Positions 1-5,848 of a stretch of DNA of 5,848 nt are shown in pieces. The translations under genes were made by a program, and so were the position numbers. Location of the stretch: assembly GCA_002084535.1 (NCBI GenBank), contig NBLI01000123.1:1-5848 (forward strand). Reading direction: 5' to 3'. The notes under the pieces were generated by a model. The model had not been told where the DNA came from and made no database searches. It was given only the letters and a program-made list of their open reading frames with translations. Source of the DNA: Candidatus Zhuqueibacterota bacterium 4572_119. GTDB taxonomy: Bacteria > Zhuqueibacterota > Zhuqueibacteria > Thermofontimicrobiales > Thermofontimicrobiaceae. Each line of letters begins with the position of its first letter. Position 1 is the stretch's first letter.

Positions 1-346
1 AAACTGTGTATTCTCGCCAGTAAGTTTTGTCAACGATTACTGGTCCACTTTGTAGATTTTCAACACTCAGCTCCATAAATGGCCATTCACTGCCTGATTT
101 TGTCCCTTTAGCAAGAATTTTAAATGAATAATAATTTTCAGTCAAAAAATCAAACGTGTCTGCTACATACCCCTCCGAATCCAATACCCAGCCGCCACTG
201 ATCGCATAACCCGTGGTCTTGATTGCCATGTCTTCAACTTCAATTACCTGGCTGGTTAATGAACGTGGATCCAACACCAATAAAATCAGTATCGGCATCA
301 GCCATTTAATGTTTAACTTAACAAGCTGTTTAATCACCTTTTTCAT
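1..346 (-). CDS. Secreted protein with N-terminal xylan-binding-type CBM (3' partial)
   Basis: The reading frame opens at the ATG at 344-346 and stays open for 115 codons to the left edge, so the C-terminus, and probably any catalytic domain, lies outside the window. Residues 1-33 look like a signal peptide: basic MKKVIKQLVK, hydrophobic LMPILILLVL around 16-25, probable cleavage near TSQ (31-33). From residue 34 it resembles the calcium-dependent xylan-binding CBM family (CBM60-type): VIEVEDM, then the TTG..ISGGW stretch (44-53), the EGYVADTFDF strand (59-67), KILAKGT (76-82), EWPFMELSV (87-95) and the terminal W..YTV (110-115). These modules usually precede or follow glycan-active domains or a T9SS tail in FCB bacteria. 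A later Met at residue 17 would remove the basic n-region, so the first ATG is preferred. No good Shine-Dalgarno lies at normal spacing; an AGGA sits about 20 nt upstream. The CBM assignment is by pattern recognition; the full protein's function is unknown. Confidence 0.75.
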   Translation of the reverse strand, partial: MKKVIKQLVKLNIKWLMPILILLVLDPRSLTSQVIEVEDMAIKTTGYAISGGWVLDSEGYVADTFDFLTENYYSFKILAKGTKSGSEWPFMELSVENLQSGPVIVDKTYWREYTV

Positions 347-356
347 GATACAGAGG

Positions 357-409
357 TTTCTCTCTTTCCTAAACAGAGAAAGTCTAAATCCCATAATACT
401 GGAATTTAG
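357..409 (-). promoter_or_regulatory. Structured 5' leader: two consecutive hairpins before the partial CBM gene
   Basis: Reading the minus strand, the first hairpin has arms at 401-409 (CTAAATTCC) and 384-392 (GGGATTTAG), nine pairs including one U-G in RNA, with an 8-nt loop. The second has arms TTTCTCT (375-381) and AGAGAAA (357-363), seven pairs around an 11-nt loop that contains the only AGGA near the start codon. The second hairpin ends ten bases before the ATG. Neither is followed by a T tract, so they do not look like terminators. They may affect translation or RNA stability. The pairing is visible; any regulatory role is inferred and could be chance in AT-rich DNA. Confidence 0.3.
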
Positions 410-485
410 CCTTCTACAAATTTTACTAATAAAAAATATATTTATCTATCCCGCATTATTCATCATATTTTTAGATATTAAATAA

Positions 486-515
486 ATTATACCACTTTGA
501 ATTAATGTTTGTGAA
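486..515 (-). promoter_or_regulatory. Candidate promoter for the partial CBM gene
   Basis: On the minus strand TTCACA (515-510) is followed after 18 nt by TATAAT (491-486), preceded by TG-n, which forms an extended -10 element (TGGTATAAT). The -35 matches TTGACA at five of six positions. Transcription would begin near 479 and give a leader of roughly 130 nt before the ATG at 346. The gap of 211 bp from the gene upstream supports an independent promoter here. Housekeeping promoters in Bacteroidota often differ from this consensus (TAnnTTTG at -7), and AT-rich DNA gives chance matches, so this is only a candidate. Confidence 0.4.
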
Positions 516-557
516 TAATTCAGGCTATTGAATTTCATCACGGCTGAAGTTAAGAAA

Positions 558-2549
558 TCAACGCAGCAACACCATTCGTTTCATGGCGATTCGATTTGGT
601 GTTTCCAATCGATAGAAATATAAACCTGCTGATACTAAATTCCCACTTTCATCAAATCCATTCCAATTTACATGATGACTTCCCGCCTCTCTGAATCCCC
701 TAATTAAAGTACGTACCTTTTGTCCGAGGCAATTGTAAATCGTCAGTTTAACATCAGTTTGTTTCGGTAATTCAAACATAATTTTTGTGCCAAATCCTGA
801 GCCATACGAATTATTTCCATTAGCTATCAATGGATTCGGATAATTCTGGTGTAAATTGAATTTTAATGGAATTTCATTATTTAGTCCAACAACTAATTGG
901 GAACGGCTCTTCATTAAGATTTCATTATTTAATTGAAACTTATCCAGAGACATAAATCCTTTCTGACCTTTTTCACCAATAACTTCAAATTTCAAAGAAA
1001 CAACATCTCTGTTCCGAGGGAGTGGAACGATACTATAAATTCCCACCCTGATTCTACCAGATTCCTGATAGTAAAACATTTCTGCGTCATTTCCCAGATC
1101 ACCAAGAACTGTTCCTTTAAACCGCATCACCGACGCATCATAAGTAAAGTCAATGTCCAGTGAAATAATGTCTTCATGGGCTAACTCAAAAGGTATTTCA
1201 AACTCATCGCCTGGTTCGACGGTCAGTTCCTCGAGCTTGTCATATTTTTTTATTGACATGCCGGTTCCTGATAGACGCCCCGGTTGCGACCAACCACCAT
1301 GAACATTTCCCAACAATATGCCAGTAAAATCCTGGTTGGTTTTATTTTCTGATAAATTTTCATAATAATAATCAGCCGGCTCAAAATCCCATTCTCCGAC
1401 ATGAGAAGCAGTCGTTTTTGGCAGTCCCACTGAATATTGAGCGATTAAAGCGGCATCAAATGTTAAAAGCTCTCCATCCAAGCTGACATCTGCCGCGATT
1501 CTTTCAAAATCCGATAACTCACGAATGCCCACTGCCGCCTGCGCGGTTATTGCCGCGTCATAAGTAGTTATATCAAAGGGGCCAATATCCGTATCTTCTG
1601 TTTTACTTGCTTGTAATAAATAATTTTGGTTTGATAATAAATTATTAAAATAGTAACCTCCATCAATCCCACTGTTTTGGCTGTCTTGTGATCCTCCTGT
1701 AATATTCAAAATCACGTTTTCAATCGGATTATCATTAGAATAATATCTAACATTTCCAGCCAATGAAGTTCCGGACGATTTTACCCTTATTTCTAAAAAT
1801 GGCGGTTGTGCTCCTTCCTTTGAACTCCAAGCAGTATATTGATCATCTTGCATGACTATCCCAAAACTATAAACTCCATCTGTCCTCCCATAAAGAGCCT
1901 GGGTAACATCAAAAGCATACCAATTGCCCGCGCTCACACTTCCAACATAATCCTGAAATGTGTTAGCATCAATATGCGTGCTGGGGCGATTATTCCAGGT
2001 TGCCTGCGATTCAGTCCAATTCAAATCATCTACTATGGGGTCAAGTTCGTAAATTCCACCACCAATACCAGAATCTAAACAATACAAATAAACCTTGGCT
2101 TCGATAATTATATCTGAAAGCCCGGTGACAATAAATTTCAGGAATGCCGCTTTTTCAAAAGCTTCAACTTTGCCGTCCCACCAAGGAGTCATGAAGAACC
2201 CCCGATGTTTTTCGCCTTTACCATCAACAAGTAATTGTGTTTGGCTTCCGAAAGGAGTGTTCCGATTGTATAAATCGACATAGCTGTCATCAGAAACCTG
2301 GAAAGTCAAAGTATCTGTTTGAGGCACAAAAACGGTTAATCCCCCTGACGCACCGGAATTAGAATCTTTTGTCCATCCAAATCCTAAAGCTTTTTCAGCT
2401 TCGACGGCGATAATACTCCCCTGCTGTTCAAAATATGACTCTATGTTTTGAGAAAAAACACAATTTGTGCTCAAAGCGAGAAGAATAATTGTCACAGATA
2501 AAAATGACAAAATATTTTTCATTATTTGAATTTTAATATTTGTTTTCAT
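558..2549 (-). CDS. T9SS-sorted protein: CBM fragment, DNRLRE, dockerin-like, cohesin-like, FlgD-type sorting domain
   Basis: 663 residues, stop TGA at 558-560. Met1 (2547-2549) may not be the true start: Met10 (2520-2522) begins a cleaner signal peptide (MKNILSFLSVTIILLAL, cleavage near VFSQ at 31-34). Neither has a good Shine-Dalgarno. Residues 45-76 resemble the first strand of a CBM6/35-like module (VEAEKA, GFGW, NSGASGG) and stop abruptly. Residues 77-256 form a DNRLRE (CBM96-like) beta-sandwich: SDDSYVD (86-92), AFLKF (135-139), AKVYLY (151-156), LNWTES..TWNNRP (176-189), FDVTQAL (213-219). Residues 260-315 look like a carboxypeptidase-regulatory-like domain (GIDGGYYFNNL). Residues 320-376 are a dockerin-like pair: a degenerate FDITTYDAAITAQ and a better ADVSLDG....FDAALIAQYSVGL, with D354, S356, D358 and D365 at EF-hand loop positions 1, 3, 5 and 12. 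Residues 436-545 resemble cohesin (VEPGDEFEIPFEL, SLDIDFTYD). Residues 560-663 are the T9SS sorting domain (NYPNP, IYNCLGQ, VNWNGFDESG, GLYFYRL). It lies 48 bp after the lyase-like gene and is probably cotranscribed. It is likely a surface glycan-binding or scaffold protein; no catalytic domain is seen. Confidence 0.85.
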   Translation of the reverse strand: MKTNIKIQIMKNILSFLSVTIILLALSTNCVFSQNIESYFEQQGSIIAVEAEKALGFGWTKDSNSGASGGLTVFVPQTDTLTFQVSDDSYVDLYNRNTPFGSQTQLLVDGKGEKHRGFFMTPWWDGKVEAFEKAAFLKFIVTGLSDIIIEAKVYLYCLDSGIGGGIYELDPIVDDLNWTESQATWNNRPSTHIDANTFQDYVGSVSAGNWYAFDVTQALYGRTDGVYSFGIVMQDDQYTAWSSKEGAQPPFLEIRVKSSGTSLAGNVRYYSNDNPIENVILNITGGSQDSQNSGIDGGYYFNNLLSNQNYLLQASKTEDTDIGPFDITTYDAAITAQAAVGIRELSDFERIAADVSLDGELLTFDAALIAQYSVGLPKTTASHVGEWDFEPADYYYENLSENKTNQDFTGILLGNVHGGWSQPGRLSGTGMSIKKYDKLEELTVEPGDEFEIPFELAHEDIISLDIDFTYDASVMRFKGTVLGDLGNDAEMFYYQESGRIRVGIYSIVPLPRNRDVVSLKFEVIGEKGQKGFMSLDKFQLNNEILMKSRSQLVVGLNNEIPLKFNLHQNYPNPLIANGNNSYGSGFGTKIMFELPKQTDVKLTIYNCLGQKVRTLIRGFREAGSHHVNWNGFDESGNLVSAGLYFYRLETPNRIAMKRMVLLR

Positions 2550-2597
2550 GTCGGTCTTTTCTATTTATATATTAAAAAATTGATATATCACTGTGGA

Positions 2598-4244
2598 TTA
2601 ATAATACACCCAGTTATATTGATTTCGTCTATATACAGGATCATTCCAGGGTGAAGGAAATGATCTTGAATTCACAGCAATATTTTCGTAGATAATAATA
2701 TAATCCTCACTAAAGCAAATCAATTCCTCCCGGTAATCCCCGGTTACATCGCAAGGTCGATAACCTATCTCCCAATAATCATACTCAGGGGTTAACCTGA
2801 CCACAAGATTGTTATATTCATCATAAATTGTTGGGCTCCGATCTCTTCCCCATGGTTGGCGTACAGACTCTCTTCCTTCATCCCCAATCCATTGTATAGG
2901 ATAAGTCTCGTAACTTGCGGCATAATGATTTTTTCCGTCAAAATGCCAAAGTTGCGTTCCATCTGAAGAAAAGAGTCTCTCGTCGTTGTAAGGTTCCTGG
3001 TAAGCGATCAGGATTTCCAATCCAGGTAGATCAGGTCTCATTTCCGCCAATGCCACAGATTGCCCTTCATCAATATCCTTCCGCCAAACAACATTCCCAT
3101 CTGCATCTAGTACAAGAGATCCGCTGGCGTATGCAACTTCGATTCCTGGATTTGAGGGCAATATATCTCCAGCTCTTTGAGAATCAATATGATTATTTTC
3201 ATCGAAAAAGCCGTATGGTTTGTCCCACCTTACATCGCCATTTTCTTCTAAAGCCCAATGTCCAAAAATTATTTCATCATAACCATCTTCATCTATATCG
3301 CAAACTCTGGGTCGATGACATCCTGCCCTTTTCTCCCCTTGTTGACTAAAAAATTCCCACAAGACTTCAAACTGTCCGTTTTCAAATTTATAGACAGTCA
3401 TTTCAAAAGGAACATATCCATTTTCTGCAACTTTGATCATAAAATCCTGGGGAGAATTAATTCCTCGAAAATTACCAATTGCCGTTGCGTCATAATACCA
3501 ATCCCCGGACACCGCCTTTAAAAAGCGTTTTGATTCCACATCCCCCGTAACTCCATCCAGCGCGGCTAAAAACAATGAATCATTAATACAGACAAGCCCA
3601 ACAACCTCTGTATTATTATCGCCATCAATATCTATTGGCCGACAGCCCCATGCTCCATCCCCAACATAATCTAACTTCTTACCGGATATTTCTTTCTCCC
3701 AAAGCAATGATCCATTATTGTCATAAGCAGAAATATAATTTAATCCCGATTCAACAAAATCAATTTTTCCATCATCATTCACATCGCCCATTATCAGTAT
3801 TCCCCCTTTACCGCCTAAATCAATTTCTTTCCATACATTTGAAATAGAAGCAGGAGATATTGAACTCTCACCCTCGCCGGTTGGAGTATATCCCGCGTCA
3901 GCGGTGAAAATAAATTTGTCAATATAGGTTCCCAAAACGTTAGTTTGCAGGCTGATATTATGCGAACCTGAAGCAAGATAGAATGCGCTGCTAACTTTTT
4001 TCCATTCAAAATTTTGGTTGTCTGTAAAAGTTAAGCTTGCTGAATACCCTTCATCCACTGCAATATTTATTAAGCTTTCTTCTCCAGAAGGCGCTTTAGC
4101 CCTTAACCAAAAATAGTAGCTGTTCGCGTTATCAATTTTCACTACATAGTTTGCTTTATCTAATGCAAATGAAATTGAAATATAACACAATAACTGAATA
4201 ATAATTAAGCGGTTAAAAAATCTAACTTTTCGGCTCATACACAT
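2598..4244 (-). CDS. Secreted PL11-like beta-propeller (rhamnogalacturonan lyase-related), with partial CBM
   Basis: 548 residues. A signal peptide (hydrophobic IIIQLLCYISISFA, 14-27) ends in a plausible S-F-A cleavage site. Residues 28-120 match the second half of a CBM found in many FCB polysaccharide enzymes: YYFWLRAKAPSG (43-54), FYLASGSHNISL (88-99), IDKFIFTADAGYTPTG (108-123). Residues 135-548 are a propeller with calcium-binding-type FG-GAP/VCBS turns: GDVNDDGKIDFV (153-164), DIDGDNNTEVV (205-215), DIDEDGYDEIIF (316-327). Features typical of PL11 rhamnogalacturonan lyases follow: HIDSQRAGDILPSNPGIEVAY (352-372, the His-Asp and PGxE pattern), DLPGLEILIAYQE (405-417), WIGDEGRES (452-460, like the family's WWDGDxxRE) and CDVTGDYREELI (498-509, like ADxxGDWREE). 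PL11 enzymes cleave rhamnogalacturonan I by beta-elimination. The usual PL11 N-terminal beta-sheet domain is not recognised here, and the protein ends ...YRRNQYNWVYY without a T9SS tail. Start is Met1 or Met3, and the ribosome site favours Met3 (4236-4238). The fold is likely; substrate and activity are inferred and it could be a divergent or non-catalytic relative. Confidence 0.8.
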   Translation of the reverse strand: MCMSRKVRFFNRLIIIQLLCYISISFALDKANYVVKIDNANSYYFWLRAKAPSGEESLINIAVDEGYSASLTFTDNQNFEWKKVSSAFYLASGSHNISLQTNVLGTYIDKFIFTADAGYTPTGEGESSISPASISNVWKEIDLGGKGGILIMGDVNDDGKIDFVESGLNYISAYDNNGSLLWEKEISGKKLDYVGDGAWGCRPIDIDGDNNTEVVGLVCINDSLFLAALDGVTGDVESKRFLKAVSGDWYYDATAIGNFRGINSPQDFMIKVAENGYVPFEMTVYKFENGQFEVLWEFFSQQGEKRAGCHRPRVCDIDEDGYDEIIFGHWALEENGDVRWDKPYGFFDENNHIDSQRAGDILPSNPGIEVAYASGSLVLDADGNVVWRKDIDEGQSVALAEMRPDLPGLEILIAYQEPYNDERLFSSDGTQLWHFDGKNHYAASYETYPIQWIGDEGRESVRQPWGRDRSPTIYDEYNNLVVRLTPEYDYWEIGYRPCDVTGDYREELICFSEDYIIIYENIAVNSRSFPSPWNDPVYRRNQYNWVYY

Positions 4245-4246
4245 AG

Positions 4247-4253
4247 CCCCCTC
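4247..4253 (-). promoter_or_regulatory. Ribosome binding site of the PL11-like gene
   Basis: GAGGGGG on the minus strand is the only strong Shine-Dalgarno-like run before a start codon in this window. It lies 2 nt before the first ATG (4242-4244) but 8 nt before the second in-frame ATG (4236-4238), which is a normal spacing. This favours initiation at the second ATG, giving a protein two residues shorter (MSRKVRFF...). Confidence 0.5.
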
Positions 4254-4362
4254 ATATCAATTATTATATAATAGTAAATCCTCTATTATTTAAATATACC
4301 ATCAATTCGCTTTTATTGCATAAAAAATATGAATTAAAATAGTACTTTTTTTAAAAAATTAA

Positions 4363-4390
4363 ACCAGAAAAACAGCCTCTTTTTTCTGGT
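4363..4390 (-). terminator. Second terminator-like hairpin
   Basis: On the minus strand ACCAGAAAAA (4390-4381) pairs perfectly with TTTTTCTGGT (4372-4363) around an 8-nt loop, and the hairpin is followed at once by TTAATTTTTT. The stem is AT-rich except at its base, so it is weaker than the one at 4510-4545. On the plus strand the following bases are CTCTTCCCCC, so the orientation is leftward. It may back up the first terminator or end a short transcript arising between the two. Confidence 0.5.
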
Positions 4391-4509
4391 CTCTTCCCCC
4401 TGCTTCTATTTAATTTTTTTTACCAAAACATTGTAAGAGAAATTATTTTAATAAGCAGCTTTTCTTTAAAATCGAAAAACAAAACAGGAATAATCTTCTT
4501 AACATAACA

Positions 4510-4545
4510 AATTCAGGAAACCGGAATAATCCGGTTTCCTGAATT
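4510..4545 (-). terminator. Strong hairpin terminator of the modular surface-protein gene
   Basis: A perfect 15-bp inverted repeat, arms 4510-4524 (AATTCAGGAAACCGG) and 4531-4545, extendable by one A-T pair to a 4-nt loop. It begins 28 nt after the TAG stop (4574-4576) of the rightmost gene. On the minus strand it is followed by a moderately T-rich TGTTATGTT rather than a clean T run; on the plus strand the following bases are not T-rich. Position and stability support termination, or at least protection of the mRNA 3' end. Confidence 0.75.
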
Positions 4546-4573
4546 AAAATCACGATTGAATTAATGCTTTTTA

Positions 4574-5848
4574 CTACTTGAGAAATACCATCTTTTTCGC
4601 TTTCGCAAAATCACCACTGACAATGCGATAGTAGTACACGCCTGAGCTTACATAGTTGTCAAATTTGTCCAATCCATTCCAGATAACCGAGTGATATCCC
4701 GCTTCCAAAGTTTCATCTACCAGAGTTTTAATCTCCTGGCCAAGAATATTGTAAATCTTTATTTCAACCCGTTTCTGATCTGGCATTTGAAATTGAATCT
4801 GGGTCGATGAATTAAATGGATTTGGGTAATTCTGCGACAATGAATATTTTTTAGGTTTTGTAACAAATACGGTAATTGATTCATGCATTGTTTTTTCACC
4901 TGTAAGTGAAACATCCTCAAGTTTATAATGGTAAGTTTGTCCCACTTTCACATTTCTGTCCAGGTAGTCATATTGTTTTGTATCACCAGGTTTTATAAGC
5001 TGAACATTGATTTTTTCATATCCTCCGTTGCTTGCTGATTTTCGATAAAGATTGAATCCAGCATGATTATGTTCTGCTGTTGTTTCCCAGTGGAGTTCAA
5101 CTCCCTTCCGCTCAATAACGTTACCTGAGAAGCTCGCTAACTCCACAGGTACTTTCACAAATAAAACCCACGTATGCTCTACAATATCATATCCATCACT
5201 GACCTTTGCCACAATAGTATGACTGCTTAACGCTTGCTTTAAAACCTCGCAGTCGTAGTAATTTTTTGTTGAAACCAAAAGGTCATTGTTATACCACTCG
5301 TAAGACAACACATCATTGTCAACATCAATAGCCTGAACCATAAACCTGAATATTTCACCAATGTCCCAGTGTCCAACGACCTGGTACGCAATCGGTTCAT
5401 AATTAATGATCTGGGGCTGCCTGTTTACATTTTGTACAGTGATATTCACCGGTTCATCATCAAATCCACCGCTATTATCCCATGCCATAAAATGAACCGT
5501 ATAATCTCCTGCCTGATAATAATCGGGCTGCCAGCTAAATTGTCTTGTTCCCAAAGAATCAAAATTCGCTCCGCTGGGCAGGTCCCTGATTCCGTAAGTT
5601 ATAGGTTCGCCATCATCATCAGTTGCCTGGACGGTAAAGCTAATTGACTGATTTTCCTGAATAATATAATCCGGAATCGAATTATACATGGGGAATTTAT
5701 TTATCACACCCGAAGCCGTGAATTCAAGTGGCGAGCCTGTTAATCCATTTTTGATTGCCCAGACTCTGTACATTTCTCCGGTAGCATCCTGTAATTTAAG
5801 TCTCGTAGAAGCGATACCGTTTTCATCCGACACAGCCGGTTGTGGATC
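4574..5848 (-). CDS. Modular T9SS-sorted surface protein, Ig-like/He_PIG/FN3-like repeats (5' partial)
   Basis: The frame is open to the right edge, adding DPQPA before the GTG at 5831-5833; that GTG is therefore an internal valine and not the start. 424 residues are visible (numbered from the edge). Residues 1-47 are the end of an invasin/Big_1-like Ig domain (VSDENGIASTRLKL, LTGSPLEFTASG). Residues 53-140 are a He_PIG/cadherin-like domain (FTVQATDDDGEPITY, FSWQPDYYQAGDYTVHFMAWD). Residues 142-232 are a PKD/Ig-like domain (VQAIDVDNDVLSYEWY, AKVSDGYD). Residues 233-330 are an FN3-like module common in FCB proteins (VELASFSGNV, HWETTAEHNHAGFNLYRK). Residues 334-424 are the T9SS type A sorting domain: NYPNPFNSST (340-349), IYNILGQEIKTLVDE, VIWNGLDKFDN, VSSGVYYYRI, and terminal KMVFLK. 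The protein is expected to be exported by the T9SS and attached at the surface or released after the tail is cleaved. The visible part contains no enzyme; a catalytic or binding domain may lie upstream of the window. A strong hairpin follows, so it is probably the last gene of its transcript. Confidence 0.88.
   Translation of the reverse strand, partial: DPQPAVSDENGIASTRLKLQDATGEMYRVWAIKNGLTGSPLEFTASGVINKFPMYNSIPDYIIQENQSISFTVQATDDDGEPITYGIRDLPSGANFDSLGTRQFSWQPDYYQAGDYTVHFMAWDNSGGFDDEPVNITVQNVNRQPQIINYEPIAYQVVGHWDIGEIFRFMVQAIDVDNDVLSYEWYNNDLLVSTKNYYDCEVLKQALSSHTIVAKVSDGYDIVEHTWVLFVKVPVELASFSGNVIERKGVELHWETTAEHNHAGFNLYRKSASNGGYEKINVQLIKPGDTKQYDYLDRNVKVGQTYHYKLEDVSLTGEKTMHESITVFVTKPKKYSLSQNYPNPFNSSTQIQFQMPDQKRVEIKIYNILGQEIKTLVDETLEAGYHSVIWNGLDKFDNYVSSGVYYYRIVSGDFAKAKKMVFLK

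Larger units (their letters stand above)
4245..4573. other. 329-bp AT-rich intergenic region between the modular surface gene and the PL11-like gene
   Basis: No supportable coding region was found on either strand; the longest minus-strand ATG frame noticed, starting near 4504, is only about 20 codons with no ribosome site. The region holds two hairpins that read as terminators for leftward transcription (4510-4545 and 4363-4390) and a TATAAT at 4263-4268 (minus strand), 18 nt before the PL11-like start, which lacks a convincing -35 partner. The promoter of the PL11-like operon should lie in the left part of this region, roughly 4260-4360, but I cannot place it with confidence. Confidence 0.6.

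Noticed and set aside
213..485. Plus-strand 90-residue open frame
   Set aside because: It overlaps the start of the minus-strand CBM gene and the AT-rich spacer; its hydrophobic C-terminal half comes from A/T-rich intergenic sequence, and it has no ribosome site or recognisable domain.
2460..2462. Cys30 in the signal region of the DNRLRE protein as a lipoprotein cysteine
   Set aside because: The preceding residues (STN) do not fit a lipobox, and the protein has a T9SS sorting tail; a signal peptidase I site near VFSQ is more likely.
2915..3847. Several plus-strand open frames (87-144 residues) opposite the PL11-like gene
   Set aside because: They are antisense to a gene with clear domain motifs, overlap each other in different frames and show no family features.
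3815..4009. 64-residue minus-strand frame inside the PL11-like gene
   Set aside because: An out-of-frame shadow of the CBM/propeller coding sequence, with no ribosome site.
4263..4268. TATAAT before the PL11-like gene as a -10 element
   Set aside because: No acceptable -35 lies 15-19 nt upstream, and the surrounding DNA is so AT-rich that a match is expected by chance. Kept only as a mention in the intergenic entry.
4442..4504. About 20-codon minus-strand frame (MLRRLFLFCF...) between the two terminators
   Set aside because: Too short, directly after a terminator, without a ribosome binding site or any conserved motif.
5831..5833. GTG as the start of the rightmost gene
   Set aside because: The frame is open upstream to the window edge, and the GTG falls inside an invasin-like Ig domain (PAVSDENGIAS), so it is an internal valine.

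Overview
This window (about 38% G+C by eye) carries four protein-coding genes, all on the minus strand and all encoding extracytoplasmic proteins built from carbohydrate-binding, adhesive or lyase-like modules. Two of them end in the FlgD-like Ig fold with an NYPNP(F) motif that is the usual type A C-terminal sorting signal of the type IX secretion system (T9SS). This combination, with dockerin-like and cohesin-like modules, invasin/He_PIG/FN3-like repeats and weak Shine-Dalgarno signals, points to the FCB superphylum (Bacteroidota/Ignavibacteriota, Calditrichota, candidate phylum KSB1 and relatives). The sequence does not fix the phylum.

Layout in order of transcription (right to left). (1) 5848-4574: C-terminal 424 residues of a large modular surface protein whose start lies outside the window, followed by a strong hairpin terminator (4510-4545). 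(2) 4573-4245: a 329-bp intergenic region with that terminator and a second terminator-like hairpin (4363-4390). (3) 4244-2598: a secreted seven-bladed-propeller-type protein resembling polysaccharide lyase family 11 (rhamnogalacturonan lyase), preceded by part of a carbohydrate-binding module. (4) 2549-558: 48 bp further on and probably in the same operon, a T9SS cargo with a CBM fragment, a DNRLRE (CBM96-like) domain, a carboxypeptidase-regulatory-like linker, a dockerin-like pair, a cohesin-like domain and a sorting domain. (5) 557-347: a 211-bp spacer with a good promoter candidate and a hairpin-rich leader. (6) 346-1: the N-terminus of a further secreted protein, with a signal peptide and a xylan-binding (CBM60-type) calcium-dependent CBM, running off the left edge.

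The simplest reading is part of a polysaccharide-degradation locus: the lyase-like propeller would cut an acidic polysaccharide (pectin/rhamnogalacturonan-like by homology, otherwise unproven), while the neighbours bind glycans and each other at the cell surface. Points to follow up are the co-occurrence of dockerin-like and cohesin-like modules in one T9SS protein, the complementary halves of a CBM at the N-termini of two adjacent genes, the lack of a sorting domain on the lyase-like protein, and the structured leader of the leftmost gene. No RNA genes, CRISPR arrays, insertion sequences or tRNAs were seen.
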